Origin: Herpetosiphonaceae bacterium
Lineage (GTDB): Bacteria; Chloroflexota; Chloroflexia; Chloroflexales; Kallotenuaceae
Direction: 5' to 3'
Length of the DNA stretch: 6,449 nucleotides
Assembly: GCA_030147335.1 (NCBI GenBank)
Contig: JASKZZ010000412.1
Location: 1 to 6,449 of the forward strand
The notes under the pieces are model-generated. The model was not told the DNA's origin and did no database searches. It worked only from the letters and a program-made list of their open reading frames with translations. Numbering within the stretch: the first letter of the stretch is position 1; each line of letters opens with the position of its first letter. The translations under genes and the position numbers were made by a program. Below are positions 5,069-6,449 of this stretch, piece after piece.

Positions 5069-6324
5069 GACGGTTGCGCACGACGGGTCTGCAATTTCTG
5101 CTGGCATTAATGTTGTCGCTTTCGTTGTGGACCTTTGTATCATTCACACAAAACCCGTCACAGGTGCGGCCCTACAATGTATCCGTCAATGTGGTGCCGC
5201 CTCCGGAAGGCTTAATTGCCGTTAGCCCGGAAACAGGTTTGCCGCTGCAAGGTGAACTGATAGCCGAGATTGACGCATCCGTTGCTTCAGTTGACGCAGA
5301 TACCATCGGCGATGCCAGCTTTACCGCCACTGCTGATTTGAGCGAATATGATCAGGGCGATCACGTCGTACCGATTGAAGTCGATCCTCCAACGGGCGTG
5401 CGTGTGCGACGTCAACAGCCGCCCGCGCTTTCGGTTCGGCTAGTACCGCAAGGTGCGCAAAACTTTCCCGTTGAGATTGCACCCCGTAACCGGCCTGCCT
5501 TTTTGTTCGAGCCGGGCACTATTTCGGTTGCGCTTAACCAGGCAATGGCGACCGGCCCACGCAATCTGCTTGAGCGAGTGGAGCGCATTGTTGTCCCAAT
5601 CGACCTTGAAGGACGGACAGCAACCTTCACTGATGAGGTCGTATTAGAAGCTGTCGATGCGAATAACGCTGTTGTGCAAGGTATCATGATCGCGCCGAAC
5701 CGCACCAGGGTGACGGTACCGATTGCGCCGCGAGCCAACGTCCAGCGTGTATCGGTGCTGCCACGCTTTATTGGCCAGCCAGCCCCGGGATACACTACCG
5801 AGCGCGACGATCAGCGGATCGACTGGAATCCCAAGTATGTTGACTTGATCGCGCCTGTCGAGATTACCGGCACGCTTGAAACGGAGCCGATTACCTTGAC
5901 TGGACGCACAGAGCCGTTTACGCAAACGGTCAAGCTAGCGGATCTTGATGATCCAAGCATTACGCTGTTAACGTCGGACACGATCACCGTAACCGTACCG
6001 ATCGTACCATTCCAAACGCCGTCACTCGGCTCTGTTTTCGCGCCGGTGTCAATTGTCAATCTTGGGCAAGACCTGCAGGAAACGCATCAGCCGCTCGGAT
6101 TTACAGTTACGCTGCGCGGCACAGCCGACCAGTTCAAACAACTAGAAACACAACCAGTCCAGGCCGTTGTTGACGTGCGAGGACTGGGACCGGGCACGTA
6201 TCTATTGGCGGCAGTTGTCGAGCTACCGAGGGGACTACAGATCGTCGACGGTCAGCCCCAGGTTACGGTCACAATCACCGCAGTGGCGCCTTCGCCAGCA
6301 GCTACAAGTGATCCAGGAGGTTAA
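5065..6324 (+). CDS. cdaR: YbbR-domain protein, CdaR-like regulator of CdaA, 419 aa
   Basis: A basic N-terminus (MRRLRTTG) is followed by one hydrophobic helix at about residues 9-27 (LQFLLALMLSLSLWTF), which acts as an uncleaved anchor or signal. The rest is beta-rich and extracytoplasmic. Four YbbR-like repeats can be seen at about 36-128, 132-221, 225-315 and 326-408. Each ends in a strand pattern such as PPALSVRLVPQ, NRTRVTVPIAP, DTITVTVPIVP or QPQVTVTITAV, and repeats 1 and 4 show the typical element with a D-V/L-S/R turn and a G-x-h motif (ATADLSEYDQGDH; AVVDVRGLGPGTY). B. subtilis CdaR also has four YbbR domains and modulates CdaA, and the two genes are usually adjacent. The polar tail (409-419) is probably flexible. 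Translational coupling to cdaA suggests the two act as a membrane complex. The gene symbol rests on context plus domain type; the sequence is diverged, as is usual for YbbR proteins. Confidence 0.88.
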   Translation: MRRLRTTGLQFLLALMLSLSLWTFVSFTQNPSQVRPYNVSVNVVPPPEGLIAVSPETGLPLQGELIAEIDASVASVDADTIGDASFTATADLSEYDQGDHVVPIEVDPPTGVRVRRQQPPALSVRLVPQGAQNFPVEIAPRNRPAFLFEPGTISVALNQAMATGPRNLLERVERIVVPIDLEGRTATFTDEVVLEAVDANNAVVQGIMIAPNRTRVTVPIAPRANVQRVSVLPRFIGQPAPGYTTERDDQRIDWNPKYVDLIAPVEITGTLETEPITLTGRTEPFTQTVKLADLDDPSITLLTSDTITVTVPIVPFQTPSLGSVFAPVSIVNLGQDLQETHQPLGFTVTLRGTADQFKQLETQPVQAVVDVRGLGPGTYLLAAVVELPRGLQIVDGQPQVTVTITAVAPSPAATSDPGG

Positions 6325-6440
6325 CGCATCTTTTTTATCAAGCGCTAGGCCTACTCATACGCATGAAGAACCAGGCATCAAGAATTATTAAGTACGGTTC
6401 TTGAGTCTCGCTTCTTGGTGCTGCCGTGGTAGGTGACGAG
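6325..6440 (+). other. Noncoding gap after cdaR with weak inverted repeats
   Basis: No gene and no convincing intrinsic terminator follows cdaR: the T6 run at 6331-6336 has no stem directly before it. AAGAACC (6366-6372) can pair with GGTTCTT (6396-6402), and CAAGAA (6379-6384) can pair with the overlapping TTCTTG (6398-6403); these two stems exclude each other. Both are short and A/T-rich, so they may mean nothing. Confidence 0.3.
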
Positions 6441-6449
6441 GTGAAGGTT
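6441..6449 (+). CDS. Possible GTG start of the next gene (only three codons in window)
   Basis: GTG AAG GTT (Met-Lys-Val) is preceded 4 nt upstream by AGGTGA (6431-6436), which matches part of the anti-SD complement. Only three codons are present, so no product can be named. In Firmicutes glmM often follows cdaR, but nothing here shows that. Confidence 0.25.

Noticed and set aside
5412..5795. 127-codon - strand frame inside cdaR
   Set aside because: Antisense shadow of YbbR repeats; Arg/Ser/Thr-rich with no expression signals.
6315..6320. AGGAGG at the end of cdaR as an SD for a following gene
   Set aside because: No ATG, GTG or TTG occurs 4-12 nt downstream, and frames just beyond end quickly.
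6284..6336. Hairpin TGGCG/CGCCA at 6284-6297 plus T6 run as a cdaR terminator
   Set aside because: The stem is only 5 bp, lies within the coding sequence, and is more than 30 nt from the T run.

Overview
The window looks like a chromosomal segment of a free-living bacterium, with moderate-to-high GC and every supported gene on the + strand. My best guess for lineage is Chloroflexota (filamentous Chloroflexales-like). This rests on the overall resemblance of the CdaA/YbbR pair and the long TPR protein to proteins of that phylum; no marker gene is present, so it is tentative. There is no mobile element, CRISPR array, tRNA or rRNA.

Layout. (1) 1-174: the last 57 residues of an ornithine carbamoyltransferase (ArgF, arginine biosynthesis), cut by the window edge. 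(2) 175-267: a short gap with a plausible sigma70-type promoter whose -10 box lies inside an 18-bp near-perfect palindrome, followed by a strong Shine-Dalgarno (SD). (3) 268-513: an 81-aa protein of unknown function starting at GTG, followed by a hairpin that probably ends the transcript. (4) 733-4083: an 1116-aa cytoplasmic tetratricopeptide-repeat (TPR) protein in three helical blocks joined by two low-complexity linkers. The first linker carries an exact-period 17-residue (51-bp) tandem repeat with three copies of an SGDYPW motif. A strong intrinsic terminator follows. (5) 4205-6324: a new transcription unit with a consensus extended -10 promoter. It holds cdaA (membrane diadenylate cyclase, c-di-AMP synthesis) and, overlapping it by 4 nt, a YbbR-domain protein (CdaR-like), the usual partner of CdaA. 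(6) 6325-6449: noncoding, with a possible GTG start of the next gene at the very end.

How they work together. cdaA and cdaR form a translationally coupled pair: a three-helix membrane cyclase with a cytoplasmic DAC domain, and a single-pass membrane-anchored protein with four extracytoplasmic YbbR repeats that presumably modulates it. The TPR gene is insulated from them by a terminator and a separate promoter, so a shared pathway is only suggested by proximity.

The most notable point is that this CdaA reads Asp-Leu-Ala where the near-universal catalytic motif of diadenylate cyclases is Asp-Gly-Ala, while the RHR motif and the rest of the domain are intact. I found no clearly new multi-gene system. 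The best leads are the DLA substitution, the SGDYPW tandem repeat, and the palindrome-controlled small gene.
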